A DNA stretch of 64,000 nt, from NCBI GenBank assembly GCA_029936425.1, contig JAPYSU010000006.1, forward strand, positions 124,001-188,000. The letters are read 5' to 3'. The position numbers and the translations under genes were made by a program. The DNA is from Litorimonas sp. (GTDB lineage: Bacteria; Pseudomonadota; Alphaproteobacteria; Caulobacterales; Maricaulaceae). Positions within the stretch are counted from its first letter, which is position 1, and every line of letters begins with the position of its first letter. The notes beneath the pieces were generated by a model. The model searched no databases and was not told where the DNA came from. It saw nothing but the letters and a program-made list of their open reading frames with translations. This document shows, piece by piece, positions 52,010 through 60,428 of this stretch.

Positions 52010-52522
52010 ATGATAAAGTATATCCGAACTCTCTTATTGGTTTTAACAGGTGCAGGACTGGCTACGCCCTCGATAGGGAGCGCGCAATCGGTAGACAGTC
52101 CTTATGAAAAAGAGGCCATCGCCACAAAACGTGTTCCGCCGGTCATGCCGTTTAATGCGGAAACAAGTGGATATTGCTGCATGATTTTTGATGTTAGTAA
52201 GAGTGGAATTCCTGAAAATATCAAAGCGTCTTATTGTACGGATGCGGTCTTTACCGAGGCTTCAAAAGAGGCCGTTTCCAACTGGAGCTTTAGCCCGGCT
52301 GAGAAGAACGGAAAACCTGTAAAACAATGGAATGCTGATACTATGATGAGCTTTCACCTGACGAATCGTTTTGGTGTCATGGTTCCAAGCTCCACAGGTT
52401 ATCTATCTATCAGACAAGACCGGAAATTAACGCCCCCGCCTCAGAATGACAGGAAAGCCTATTCCGAGTGGATTGACCAGACTTATGTAACAGAACAGCC
52501 CTGCGGCGATTTATTAAGCTAG
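52010..52522 (+). CDS. Secreted protein with TonB C-terminal-like domain
   Basis: 170 residues. Signal peptide MIKYIRTLLLVLTGAGLATP with cleavage near GSAQ. From about residue 42 the pattern VPPVMPFNAETSGYCCMIFD, DVSKSGIPENIKASYC, AVFTEASKEAVSNWSFSPAEK and NGKPVKQWN follows TonB/energy-transducer C-terminal domains (FDVxxxGxxxN, then A--A---W-F-PA--NGKPV). There is no membrane anchor helix and no proline-rich spacer, so it is not a working TonB; it may bind TonB-box peptides or act alone in the periplasm. Four cysteines, including an adjacent CC, could form disulfides. Divergent from rimM. Confidence 0.7.
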   Translation: MIKYIRTLLLVLTGAGLATPSIGSAQSVDSPYEKEAIATKRVPPVMPFNAETSGYCCMIFDVSKSGIPENIKASYCTDAVFTEASKEAVSNWSFSPAEKNGKPVKQWNADTMMSFHLTNRFGVMVPSSTGYLSIRQDRKLTPPPQNDRKAYSEWIDQTYVTEQPCGDLLS

Positions 52523-52529
52523 AAAGTCT

Positions 52530-52778
52530 CTACCCCTTGGTCACCTTACCGTAGATCAGCAAAAGTATGATGGAACCAACCACCGCGCCGATAAAGCCTG
52601 CGGTTTCTCCGACTTCATAAATCCCGAGCTGGCCGCCCAGATAGGTGGCCAGGAGCGCTCCGAGTACGCCGACAACCGTGGTCATGATAAGTCCGCCAGG
52701 GCGTGTTTTTCCAGGAATAAGGAAGCGCGCGACGACGCCTGCTAGAAATCCGATAATAATTGTCCCAAAAAACCCCAT
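52530..52778 (-). CDS. GlsB/YeaQ/YmgE family small membrane protein
   Basis: 82 residues, three hydrophobic helices. GTIIIGFLAGVVARFLIPG, then GGLIMTTVVGVLGALLATYLG and the glycine-rich tail GFIGAVVGSIILLLIYG are diagnostic of the YeaQ/YmgE (transglycosylase-associated) family. These respond to stress in several bacteria; the molecular role is not defined. It has a GGAGAG site 6 bases before the ATG and ends 8 bases from the convergent TonB-like gene. Confidence 0.85.
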   Translation of the reverse strand: MGFFGTIIIGFLAGVVARFLIPGKTRPGGLIMTTVVGVLGALLATYLGGQLGIYEVGETAGFIGAVVGSIILLLIYGKVTKG

Positions 52779-52849
52779 AACACTCTCCTTATTTTATGAG
52801 GGCATTATGGGGTGATTTTTCAGGCCTGTCTATCGGCTGATAAATTTAA

Positions 52850-52867
52850 CTGTTTACGTTTAAACAG
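52850..52867 (-). terminator. Possible weak terminator of metK
   Basis: On the minus strand CTGTTTA, AACG, TAAACAG then TTAAATTTATC; the metK stop codon lies inside the left arm. The seven-pair stem is AT-rich and the U tract is broken, so efficiency is doubtful. Confidence 0.35.
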
Positions 52868-54053
52868 CCTTTTTGAGGGCGTCTACCAGATCCGTTTTCT
52901 CCCAAGAGAAATGACCTTCTTCCGTCGGGATTCGTCCAAAATGGCCATAAGCGGTCGTCGGCGCATAGATGGCCTGATTAAGATTCAGATGTGAGCGAAT
53001 GCCGCGCGGCGTCAAAGACATTAGCTTCGGCAGAACTTCTTCCAGACGCTCGGCAAGAGCAGCGTGTTTTCCATCAAGTTCAACATAAATGGAGGTCGGC
53101 TCTGACACACCAATCGCATAGGAAAGCTGAATATTGGCCCAATCCACAAGACCGGAAGCCACCACGTTTTTCGCCAGATAACGGGCGGCATAGGCCGCCG
53201 AGCGGTCCACTTTCGTCGGATCTTTTCCAGAGAAAGCGCCGCCGCCATGGGGCGCCATGCCGCCATAAGTATCAACGATAATTTTCCGGCCTGTGAGTCC
53301 CGCATCGCCGTCAGGTCCGCCAATTACAAATTTCCCGGTCGGGTTGATATGGAAAATCGTCTTATCCGTAATCCAGCCTTCCGGCATGACTTCACGGATA
53401 TAAGGCATGACAATATCGGATATATCCGCAGAGGTCAGGCCGTCTTTATGCTGGGTCGACAGCACAATAGCCGAGGCGCCGACAGGTTTGCCGTTTTCAT
53501 ATTTCACGGAAACCTGGGATTTCGCGTCAGGCTCCAAGCCGGGCTCCTTGCCGGAATGACGGACTTCGGAGAGGCGTTCCAGAATTTTGTGGCTGTAATG
53601 CACCGGAGCCGGCATCAACGCTTCCGGCACTTCATTGGAGGCATAGCCAAACATAATGCCTTGATCCCCTGCGCCTTCCTCAGTGTGAAGCCCCGTGCCT
53701 TCATCCACGCCAGCCGCAATATCGACGGATTGGGCATGGAGCAGGACTTCGACATCCGCATGGGCATGGTGAAAGCCGGGTTGCTCATAGCCGATATCTT
53801 TGATGGCGGCGCGGGCCACGGCTTCAACATCGTCTTTGGAAACATCCATGCCGCGGGTCTCTCCGGCAATGACGACCTTATTCGTGGTCGTCAGCGTCTC
53901 GGCCGCCACACGTACTTCCCAAGGGGACATGCCGGCGGCAACGGATTTACGAAAATAGAGGTCAACGATTTCGTCTGAAATACGATCCGCCACTTTATCG
54001 GGGTGACCTTCGGAAACGGATTCGGATGTGAAGTGATAAGTTTTACGGGCCAT
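52860..54053 (-). CDS. metK: S-adenosylmethionine synthase
   Basis: 397 residues from MARKTYHFTSESVSEGHPDKV, with AAAGGTG 7 bases upstream; a GTG three codons earlier is less well placed. GHPDKVADRISDEIVD binds ATP and methionine, EGAGDQGIMFGYASNE is the GAGDQG signature, and GGGAFSGKDPTKVDRSAAY the P-loop-like phosphate site. Makes SAM from methionine and ATP in the cytoplasm. It lies downstream of ahcY on the same strand, separated by a terminator, so the two SAM-cycle genes are neighbours but probably expressed separately. Confidence 0.96.
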   Translation of the reverse strand: MARKTYHFTSESVSEGHPDKVADRISDEIVDLYFRKSVAAGMSPWEVRVAAETLTTTNKVVIAGETRGMDVSKDDVEAVARAAIKDIGYEQPGFHHAHADVEVLLHAQSVDIAAGVDEGTGLHTEEGAGDQGIMFGYASNEVPEALMPAPVHYSHKILERLSEVRHSGKEPGLEPDAKSQVSVKYENGKPVGASAIVLSTQHKDGLTSADISDIVMPYIREVMPEGWITDKTIFHINPTGKFVIGGPDGDAGLTGRKIIVDTYGGMAPHGGGAFSGKDPTKVDRSAAYAARYLAKNVVASGLVDWANIQLSYAIGVSEPTSIYVELDGKHAALAERLEEVLPKLMSLTPRGIRSHLNLNQAIYAPTTAYGHFGRIPTEEGHFSWEKTDLVDALKKAV

Positions 54054-54139
54054 TTTGGGCACCTTTCAGATTTTAAGGCTCTTCGCTTTTTATTATTATT
54101 AAGAGGCTTTTGGATGGAAGCTTGGTTTAAAAGAGTAAA

Positions 54140-54159
54140 ACGGGGCGTTGCCGCCCCGT
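54140..54159 (-). terminator. Rho-independent terminator of ahcY
   Basis: ACGGGGCG, loop GCAA on the minus strand, CGCCCCGT, followed by TTTTACTCTTTT. The eight-pair GC-rich stem lies 21 bases after the ahcY stop and separates it from metK. Confidence 0.8.
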
Positions 54160-54180
54160 ATTTTATTAGAAGTCTATTTC

Positions 54181-55590
54181 CTAGTAACGGTAATGTTCCG
54201 GCTTGTAAGGACCGTCTTTGGAGACGCCGATATAGTCGGCTTGCTCTTTCGACATTTCCGTGAGTTTCACGCCGATTTTTTCAAGGTGAAGACGGGCGAC
54301 TTTTTCATCGAGATGCTTTGGCAGCATATAGACTTTGTTTTCATATTTGCGGGTGGAGGCTTTGGAGTCTTCCCACAATTCCATTTGCGCCAGAACCTGG
54401 TTCGTAAACGAAGCGGACATCACGAATGAGGGATGACCTGTGGCATTGCCAAGATTAAGCAAACGACCCTGTGACAAGAGGATCATACGATTTCCCTTAG
54501 GGAAAGTAATCATATCGACCTGATCCTTGATATTGGTCCATTGCATGTTCTTGAGAGCGGCCACTTGAATCTCGTTATCGAAATGGCCGATATTACCGAC
54601 AATGGCCATGTCTTTCATTTCGCGCATATGCTCGAGACGAATAACGTCTTTATTCCCTGTGGTCGTAACAAAAATGTCCGCCGTCGAAAGCGTATCTTCG
54701 AGTGTCGTGACCTCAAACCCGTCCATAGCCGCTTGAAGCGCACAAATCGGGTCAACTTCGGTGACTTTCACGCGCGCGCCCGCCCCGCGCAGAGAGGCGG
54801 CAGAGCCTTTACCGACATCACCATAGCCAAGAACTACAGCCGTTTTACCCGCCATCATCGTATCCGTCGCGCGGCGAATGCCGTCCACGAGAGACTCTTT
54901 ACAGCCATATTTATTATCGAATTTGGATTTGGTGACGGAGTCATTCACGTTAATTGCCGGGAAAGGCAGACGACCTTCACGCTGCAATTCGTAAAGGCGG
55001 TGAACGCCTGTGGTGGTTTCTTCGGACACGCCCACAATCTGATCGCGCATTTTTGTGAACCAGCCCGGGCTGGCGTCCAGACGCTTCTTGATCTGAGCAA
55101 ACACGGCCGCTTCTTCCTCGGAGCCGGGCTCGCCTTCGATCAGGTTTGTTTCCCCGGCTTCGACGCGAGCGCCCATGATAATATAGAGCGTAGCGTCGCC
55201 GCCATCATCCAGGATGATATTCGGGCCGTCTTCGAACAGGAAGGATTTATCAAGATAGTCCCAATGCTCTTCCAGTGTCTGGCCTTTGATCGCAAAGACA
55301 GGAACGCCCGAGGCAGCAATTGCGGCGGCAGCATGGTCCTGTGTTGAATAAATATTACAAGACGCCCAGCGCACTTCCGCGCCGAGCGCTGTGAGCGTTT
55401 CAATCAAGACAGCCGTCTGGATTGTCATATGCAGTGAGCCCACAATGCGGGCGCCTTTCAGAGGCTTTTCTTCCCCAAATTCCTCCCGCAGGGACATGAG
55501 GCCCGGCATTTCGGTTTCCGCGATGTCCAGTTCTTTACGGCCATATTCCGCCAGACTGATGTCTTTAACGATGTAATCGGACTTGCTCAT
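54181..55590 (-). CDS. ahcY: Adenosylhomocysteinase (S-adenosyl-L-homocysteine hydrolase)
   Basis: 469 residues from MSKSDYIVKDISLAEYGRKE; the 50 upstream in-frame codons lack family similarity and a ribosome binding site lies at AGAGGCG. GSLHMTIQTAVLIETLTALG, NIYSTQDHAAAAIAASG, the catalytic NVNDSVTKSKFDNKYGCKES, VVLGYGDVGKGSAASLRG (NAD binding), TTTGNKDVIRLEHM, and the C-terminal KDGPYKPEHYRY that closes the neighbouring subunit's NAD site. It splits SAH to adenosine and homocysteine, keeping methylation going. Position next to metK fits. Confidence 0.97.
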   Translation of the reverse strand: MSKSDYIVKDISLAEYGRKELDIAETEMPGLMSLREEFGEEKPLKGARIVGSLHMTIQTAVLIETLTALGAEVRWASCNIYSTQDHAAAAIAASGVPVFAIKGQTLEEHWDYLDKSFLFEDGPNIILDDGGDATLYIIMGARVEAGETNLIEGEPGSEEEAAVFAQIKKRLDASPGWFTKMRDQIVGVSEETTTGVHRLYELQREGRLPFPAINVNDSVTKSKFDNKYGCKESLVDGIRRATDTMMAGKTAVVLGYGDVGKGSAASLRGAGARVKVTEVDPICALQAAMDGFEVTTLEDTLSTADIFVTTTGNKDVIRLEHMREMKDMAIVGNIGHFDNEIQVAALKNMQWTNIKDQVDMITFPKGNRMILLSQGRLLNLGNATGHPSFVMSASFTNQVLAQMELWEDSKASTRKYENKVYMLPKHLDEKVARLHLEKIGVKLTEMSKEQADYIGVSKDGPYKPEHYRY

Positions 55591-55783
55591 ATCAATATCG
55601 CCTCTTGGGCGCCTCTTTGAAAAAGATAAATATTTGTGGTGCCAATAGTCTGAATGCGCCTCAGCGTCAACAGCATATAACGTTTTCTTTATATCACATT
55701 GCAACCCGGACAGGTCTTGAAATTCACCCATGACAGACACCGCCGCAGCCCCTATAGACAGGCGTCAAATGTAGAGCGGTCCG

Positions 55784-56761
55784 ATTCCAAAATTTTCTAT
55801 CATCATCGTGAATTACAATGCGGGAGAGTGGCTGGCGCGCTGCCTTGCCTCTGTCGCGGCGCAAACGGTAACTGATTTTGAATGTTTTATCGTCGATAAC
55901 AACTCAGAAGACGGATCCTTTACCTCCCTGCCCGAATTGGATGAACGGTTTATCCTTCTACCCCAAAACGAAAATACGGGATTTGCCAAGGGCAATAATA
56001 TCGCCGCTCGACAGGCCAATGGAGAGTGGCTGGCGCTGCTGAACCCGGATGCGTTTGCGCGGCCTGACTGGCTCCAAAAGATAGGCGAAACTATTTCGGC
56101 TTATCCAAAGGCCACGATGATCGGCAGCACGCAATATATGGCGTTGGAGCCCGATTTATTTGACGGTCTGGGGGATGAGTATCACGCTTTTGGTCTGGCC
56201 TGGCGTTCAGGTTTCAATCACCCCGTTACGCCCGTTCAAGACCGAGAAGCGTTTGGGCCTTGCGGGGCCGGAGCGGTTTATCACCGGGACACATATATGC
56301 GCTTAGGCGGCTTTGACGAAAACTTCTTCTGTTATCATGAAGATGTCGATCTCGCCTTCCGCATGAGGCTTGACGGCGGATATTGTGTGCAAAGCGCCGG
56401 AGCTAAAATTGACCATATCAGCAGCGGCATTTCGGGGCGAAGTTCTGAATTTGCGGTCTATCATGGCACCCGTAACCGCATCTGGACCTTCATGAAAAAT
56501 ATGCCCCTGCCCTTACTTTTATGTCTCGGACCGGCGCATATTATCACCAATTTCGGCGTTCTCATCTGGTCAATATTTCGACCCGGGCGGTTGGGGCCCA
56601 CATTTCGCGGCATGAAAGACGGATTTTTCAATCGCCCTAAACCCGAACATCCCACCGCCCGGATGAAAATCAGCAAGTTGAAACTTTTACGAAGTTTCGG
56701 ATGGTCGCCGTTAAAAGTCTTGAAACGCGCCACGGTAAAGACGAAAACCGCCGAAAGATAA
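55784..56761 (+). CDS. Family 2 glycosyltransferase, probable ATT start
   Basis: 325 residues if initiated at ATT 55784. The first GTG (55808) would begin at VNYNAGEW and remove the first beta strand; from the ATT the protein reads IPKFSIIIVNYNAG, the normal GT2 opening. A stop at 55772-55774 rules out earlier starts. NENTGFAKGNNIAARQANGEW and LLNPDAFARPDW give the nucleotide and DxD-like (NPD) segments. GPCGAGAVYHRDTYMRLGGFD and NFFCYHEDVDLAFRMRL hold the acceptor and catalytic ED motif of rhamnosyl-type enzymes. A C-terminal hydrophobic/basic part suggests membrane association. The donor sugar is unknown. The phosphohexomutase gene follows 23 bases after its stop. Confidence 0.85.
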   Translation: MPKFSIIIVNYNAGEWLARCLASVAAQTVTDFECFIVDNNSEDGSFTSLPELDERFILLPQNENTGFAKGNNIAARQANGEWLALLNPDAFARPDWLQKIGETISAYPKATMIGSTQYMALEPDLFDGLGDEYHAFGLAWRSGFNHPVTPVQDREAFGPCGAGAVYHRDTYMRLGGFDENFFCYHEDVDLAFRMRLDGGYCVQSAGAKIDHISSGISGRSSEFAVYHGTRNRIWTFMKNMPLPLLLCLGPAHIITNFGVLIWSIFRPGRLGPTFRGMKDGFFNRPKPEHPTARMKISKLKLLRSFGWSPLKVLKRATVKTKTAER

Positions 56762-56784
56762 GTCCCCTTCACGGAGCGCTCCTC

Positions 56785-58305
56785 ATGACTCGAACACCAC
56801 GGCCTTCAATCGCCTCCAATACAATCGAGTTTGAAACGCAGCTTCTCGTCAAACCGACGGGGTTTCGGGAATATGACGCCCGCTGGTGGTTTGGCCTGCC
56901 GTCCGAAGAAAAGCCGTCGGAATTAAATCTTTACGGCGTTCAGGCGCTGGGCGAAGGGCTCGGCACGCTGATGCATGAACGCGGAGTCGATCCGAAAATT
57001 GCGGTGGGACATGATTTTCGCCATTATTCCCTCGGCATTAAACAGGCGCTCATGCTCGGCCTCGTCAATGCAGGCATTGAGGTTCTGGACATTGGACTCG
57101 CTTTGTCGCCTATGGCCTATTTTGCCCAGTTTCATTTAGACGCCGCCGGGGTCGCTATGGTCACGGCCAGCCATAATAAAAATGGATGGACCGGCGTAAA
57201 AATGGGAATTGAAGCCCCGTTGACCTTCGGCCCCGATGAAATGTCTCGCCTGAAAGACATCGTTTTAAATGCCGAGTCCAAAGTGCGGGCGGGCGGCTCT
57301 TACAAATATGTCGACGGCGTCAGAGACGCCTATATCAAAGACCTGACCAAAGACATTAAGCTTAAAAACAAAATCAAGGTTGTTGCCGCTTGCGGAAACG
57401 GAACGGCCGGCGCGTTTGCCGAGGAGGTTCTGACGGCCATTGGCGCCGAGGTCGTGTCCGTGGAATGCGAGCTTGATTACACCTTTCCGAATTACAATCC
57501 GAATCCGGAAGATATGAAAATGCTCCACGCTATGGCAGACGCCGTAAAGGCGAATAGCGCGGATGTCGGCCTCGGCTTTGACGGCGACGGCGACCGCTGC
57601 GGCGTTGTCGATAATGAAGGCGAGGAGATTTTTGCCGACAAGGTCGGCGTCATGCTCGCGCGGGACTTGTCCGCAATCCACAAAGACGCCCAATTTGTTG
57701 TCGATGTAAAATCCACCGGGCTCTACAATACCGACCCCGTTCTGATGAAGAACGGGGCAAAAACGGATTATTACAAGACCGGTCATTCCTATATTAAGCG
57801 CAGAGTCCACGACTTAAACGCTTTGGTCGGATTTGAGAAATCAGGTCATTATTTCTTTAACGCTCCGATTGGGCGCGGCTATGATGATGGTCTGGTCAGC
57901 GCCATTGCCATTTTGCAAATGCTGGACCGCAATCCGGAAAAATCCATGGCGGACCTTCGCCGCGCCCTCCCCATGACCTGGGGCAGCCCCACCATGTCGC
58001 CTTATTGTGCCGATGAAGAAAAATATGGCGTGGTCGAAAAAATTATTGCCGAAGCCCAGAAAGATGCAGAAGCCGGAAAGACAATTCTGGGTCAGAAAAT
58101 CGTCGATGTGAATACGGTCAATGGCGTCCGCCTCACACTGGAAGACGGAACGTGGGGCCTCATGCGGGCAAGCTCCAACACGCCTAATCTGGTTGTGGTT
58201 GTCGAAAGCCCGACCTCGAAGGAAAACATGATGGGCATGTTCCGCGAAATTGAGCGCCGCCTTGCAAATCACCCGGAAATCGGCGAGTTTGATCAGAAGA
58301 TATGA
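56785..58305 (+). CDS. Phosphoglucomutase/phosphomannomutase
   Basis: 506 residues from MTRTPRPSIASNTIEF; GGAG lies 11 bases upstream and the longer frame overlaps the GT2 gene. VTASHNKNGWTGVKMGIE carries the phosphoserine, LGFDGDGDRCGVVDNEGEEI the Mg site, ALVGFEKSGHYFFNAPIGRG the sugar-binding loop (FEKSGH rather than the usual GEMSGH), and MRASSNTPNLVVVVES the phosphate-binding C-domain. It interconverts hexose-6- and hexose-1-phosphates, here probably feeding GalU at 62.8 kb and surface glycans. Its stop overlaps the next start. Confidence 0.92.
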   Translation: MTRTPRPSIASNTIEFETQLLVKPTGFREYDARWWFGLPSEEKPSELNLYGVQALGEGLGTLMHERGVDPKIAVGHDFRHYSLGIKQALMLGLVNAGIEVLDIGLALSPMAYFAQFHLDAAGVAMVTASHNKNGWTGVKMGIEAPLTFGPDEMSRLKDIVLNAESKVRAGGSYKYVDGVRDAYIKDLTKDIKLKNKIKVVAACGNGTAGAFAEEVLTAIGAEVVSVECELDYTFPNYNPNPEDMKMLHAMADAVKANSADVGLGFDGDGDRCGVVDNEGEEIFADKVGVMLARDLSAIHKDAQFVVDVKSTGLYNTDPVLMKNGAKTDYYKTGHSYIKRRVHDLNALVGFEKSGHYFFNAPIGRGYDDGLVSAIAILQMLDRNPEKSMADLRRALPMTWGSPTMSPYCADEEKYGVVEKIIAEAQKDAEAGKTILGQKIVDVNTVNGVRLTLEDGTWGLMRASSNTPNLVVVVESPTSKENMMGMFREIERRLANHPEIGEFDQKI

Positions 58306-58604
58306 GAGAAACCAGTCAGACAATTCATAGATGGGGACGCGAAACCTTTGGCGAGGCGCGTTCCGTCAGAACCTATGCTCTACGCGCCAGAGAGGAGCTT
58401 GAGGAATTGATTGAGGCCATTGAAAAAGATGAGTCCTCAGAGTCGATTCTGGCGGAAGCGGCGGACGTCACTATTTTACTGCACCGGCTCGCCGCGTCAT
58501 TGAATAGTGATCTTTCTGATGCCGTGGATCAGAAAATGGGGATGAACCGTCGCCGGACTTGGACTAAATCCGGGGATGGTGTGGGTCAGCACAAAGCCGA
58601 ATGA
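58302..58604 (+). CDS. MazG-like nucleotide pyrophosphohydrolase domain protein
   Basis: 100 residues starting at the ATGA overlap with the mutase. An all-helical protein with TYALRAREELEELIEAIEK (ExxExxE metal ligands) and ILAEAADVTILLHRLAASL (ExxD), the MazG/all-alpha NTP pyrophosphatase arrangement in its smallest form. It could clean up non-canonical nucleotides or sugar nucleotides. Coupling to the mutase suggests nothing specific beyond co-expression. Confidence 0.75.
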   Translation: MRETSQTIHRWGRETFGEARSVRTYALRAREELEELIEAIEKDESSESILAEAADVTILLHRLAASLNSDLSDAVDQKMGMNRRRTWTKSGDGVGQHKAE

Positions 58605-58691
58605 CAGCTTTCGGCCACTCCTTTCAATTCCGACTGATAGGAAATTTTATTTGTTTCTGTCCTGTCGTTTTCAAACCCCTATAGTTCTCTT

Positions 58692-60428
58692 ATGACAAAA
58701 CCCTTCACCCAACTGCCTTCTCGGCGCGGCATATTAGGCGGGCTGGCCGGCGGCTCCTTAGCGGCTTGCTCCGACGCTAAAAGAACGCCTTTTACGGCGC
58801 GGAGCGACACCCGCACGGGGCGCTTTGCTCACGGCATAGCCTCGGGCGATCCGTTCACCACTTCCGTTATACTCTGGACCCGTCTCACGCCTGAGGAAGA
58901 CGGCGATATAACGGTTAAATGGGAGGTATCAGAAACGGAAGATTTCAATTCCATTGTTTCAAAGGGCGACATCAAAACCGGCATCGTCAAAGATTATACC
59001 GTCAAAGTCGAAGCGAATGGCCTGAAACCCGGACAATGGTATTATTATCGTTTCCGGGTCAATGACACAATTTCCCCTCTCGGACGCACGAGAACCTTAC
59101 CGGATGGCCCGACAGCAGACGCCCGTTTTGCCGTCGTCTCCTGCGCCAACTGGCAACATGGCTATTTTAATGTTTACGATCACATTGCACGCGAGGCCAA
59201 ACAAGACCCATTCGACGCACTGATACATCTGGGAGATTATTATTACGAATATGCCGCCGATGCCTCCCCGCGCCTGGCAGATCGAGTCCACGATCCGAAA
59301 ACCGAAATCATTGCCTTGGCAGACTATCGCCGACGTCACGCGCAATATCGCTCTGACCCCAATCTCCAGGACGCCACCGCGCAAATGCCCCTCATTGCCG
59401 TTTGGGATGATCACGAAAGTTCCAATGATAGCTGGAAAGGCGGAGCAGAGAATCACAATGAGGGAGAGGGGTCCTGGGCGGCCCGAAAAGACGCCTCGCT
59501 TCGCGCTTATTATGAGTGGATGCCTCTGCGGGAGCCGAAATTCGGGAAATCGCGGGCAGATATTTACCGCGCCTTTGAATGGGGAGACCTCGCCAGCCTC
59601 GTCTGTGTCGAAACCCGTCTGACAGCACGCGCCGAGCAAATCATTGTCGAAGAATATATTGATGACATCACCGCCCCTGGCGGCGCCGATAAATTCAAGA
59701 AAGACAAACTCTATGATCCCAGCCGGGAAATGTTCGGACAGGATCAACAGGACTTTATCGTCGACACCCTGAAAACATCCAAGCAAGCCGGTAAACCGTG
59801 GCGACTGCTCCTGAATCAGGTGATTATGGGTCGTTTGCTGACACCGGATTTTACGCCTTATATTGATGAAACCGCTTTGGTTAAAATTGAAAAAGACTGG
59901 GCCGGGGTTCGTGCCTTTCTAACCCTGTCCAAATATTCCCTGCCCGTCTATCCTGATAGTTGGGACGGCTATCCTGTCGCGCGGCAAAATTTCTATGACG
60001 CCTTGTCCGAGGCCGACGTAAATGATTTGGTTGTGCTGACCGGAGACGCGCACGAATTCTGGGTTAACGAACTGACCTCGGAAAAAGATGATAACAAGGT
60101 CGGAGTTGAACTCGTGACATCCTCCGTTTCGTCTCAAACCTTGCTCGCCTATCTCGGCGACGCCACGGCGGACCATAATCTTCTCCTGACACAGTCAAAT
60201 GCCGATGTCCGCTATTACAACGCTTTGGTGAGCGGATATATTGATTTGCGCCTGAGCGAAAAGAAAATTAAGACCCGTATGATGGGTGTTTCCACGGTGT
60301 TAAGCCGCGATTATGAGGCGTTTGAAGCCGCGGCATTTACCTTACGAAAAAGCGGCGAGACAGTAAAAGTGGGCTCTCCCAAGGGGCTGAACCTCAAACA
60401 AAGAGCTTTGTTTCACGGATTAGGGTGA
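58692..60428 (+). CDS. phoD: PhoD-family alkaline phosphatase (phosphodiesterase), Tat/lipoprotein signal
   Basis: 578 residues. SRRGILGGLAGGSLAAC is a twin-arginine signal that also ends in a lipobox-like LAAC, so it is exported folded and may be lipid-anchored. After a beta-sandwich domain (FAHGIASGDPFTTSVILWTR) come FAVVSCANWQHGYFNVYDHI, IHLGDYYYEYA and PLIAVWDDHESSNDSW, the PhoD metal-binding residues, and VVLTGDAHEFWVNEL. PhoD enzymes need Ca and Fe and release phosphate from phosphodiesters and monoesters. Single gene; the stop overlaps that of the convergent sterol desaturase gene by 16 bases. Confidence 0.92.
   Translation: MTKPFTQLPSRRGILGGLAGGSLAACSDAKRTPFTARSDTRTGRFAHGIASGDPFTTSVILWTRLTPEEDGDITVKWEVSETEDFNSIVSKGDIKTGIVKDYTVKVEANGLKPGQWYYYRFRVNDTISPLGRTRTLPDGPTADARFAVVSCANWQHGYFNVYDHIAREAKQDPFDALIHLGDYYYEYAADASPRLADRVHDPKTEIIALADYRRRHAQYRSDPNLQDATAQMPLIAVWDDHESSNDSWKGGAENHNEGEGSWAARKDASLRAYYEWMPLREPKFGKSRADIYRAFEWGDLASLVCVETRLTARAEQIIVEEYIDDITAPGGADKFKKDKLYDPSREMFGQDQQDFIVDTLKTSKQAGKPWRLLLNQVIMGRLLTPDFTPYIDETALVKIEKDWAGVRAFLTLSKYSLPVYPDSWDGYPVARQNFYDALSEADVNDLVVLTGDAHEFWVNELTSEKDDNKVGVELVTSSVSSQTLLAYLGDATADHNLLLTQSNADVRYYNALVSGYIDLRLSEKKIKTRMMGVSTVLSRDYEAFEAAAFTLRKSGETVKVGSPKGLNLKQRALFHGLG

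Noticed and set aside
54054..54180. Possible SAM or SAH riboswitch in front of metK
   Set aside because: The gap is short and contains only the ahcY terminator and AT-rich sequence. I could not find the conserved core of SAM-II, SAM/SAH or SAH riboswitches, nor in front of ahcY.
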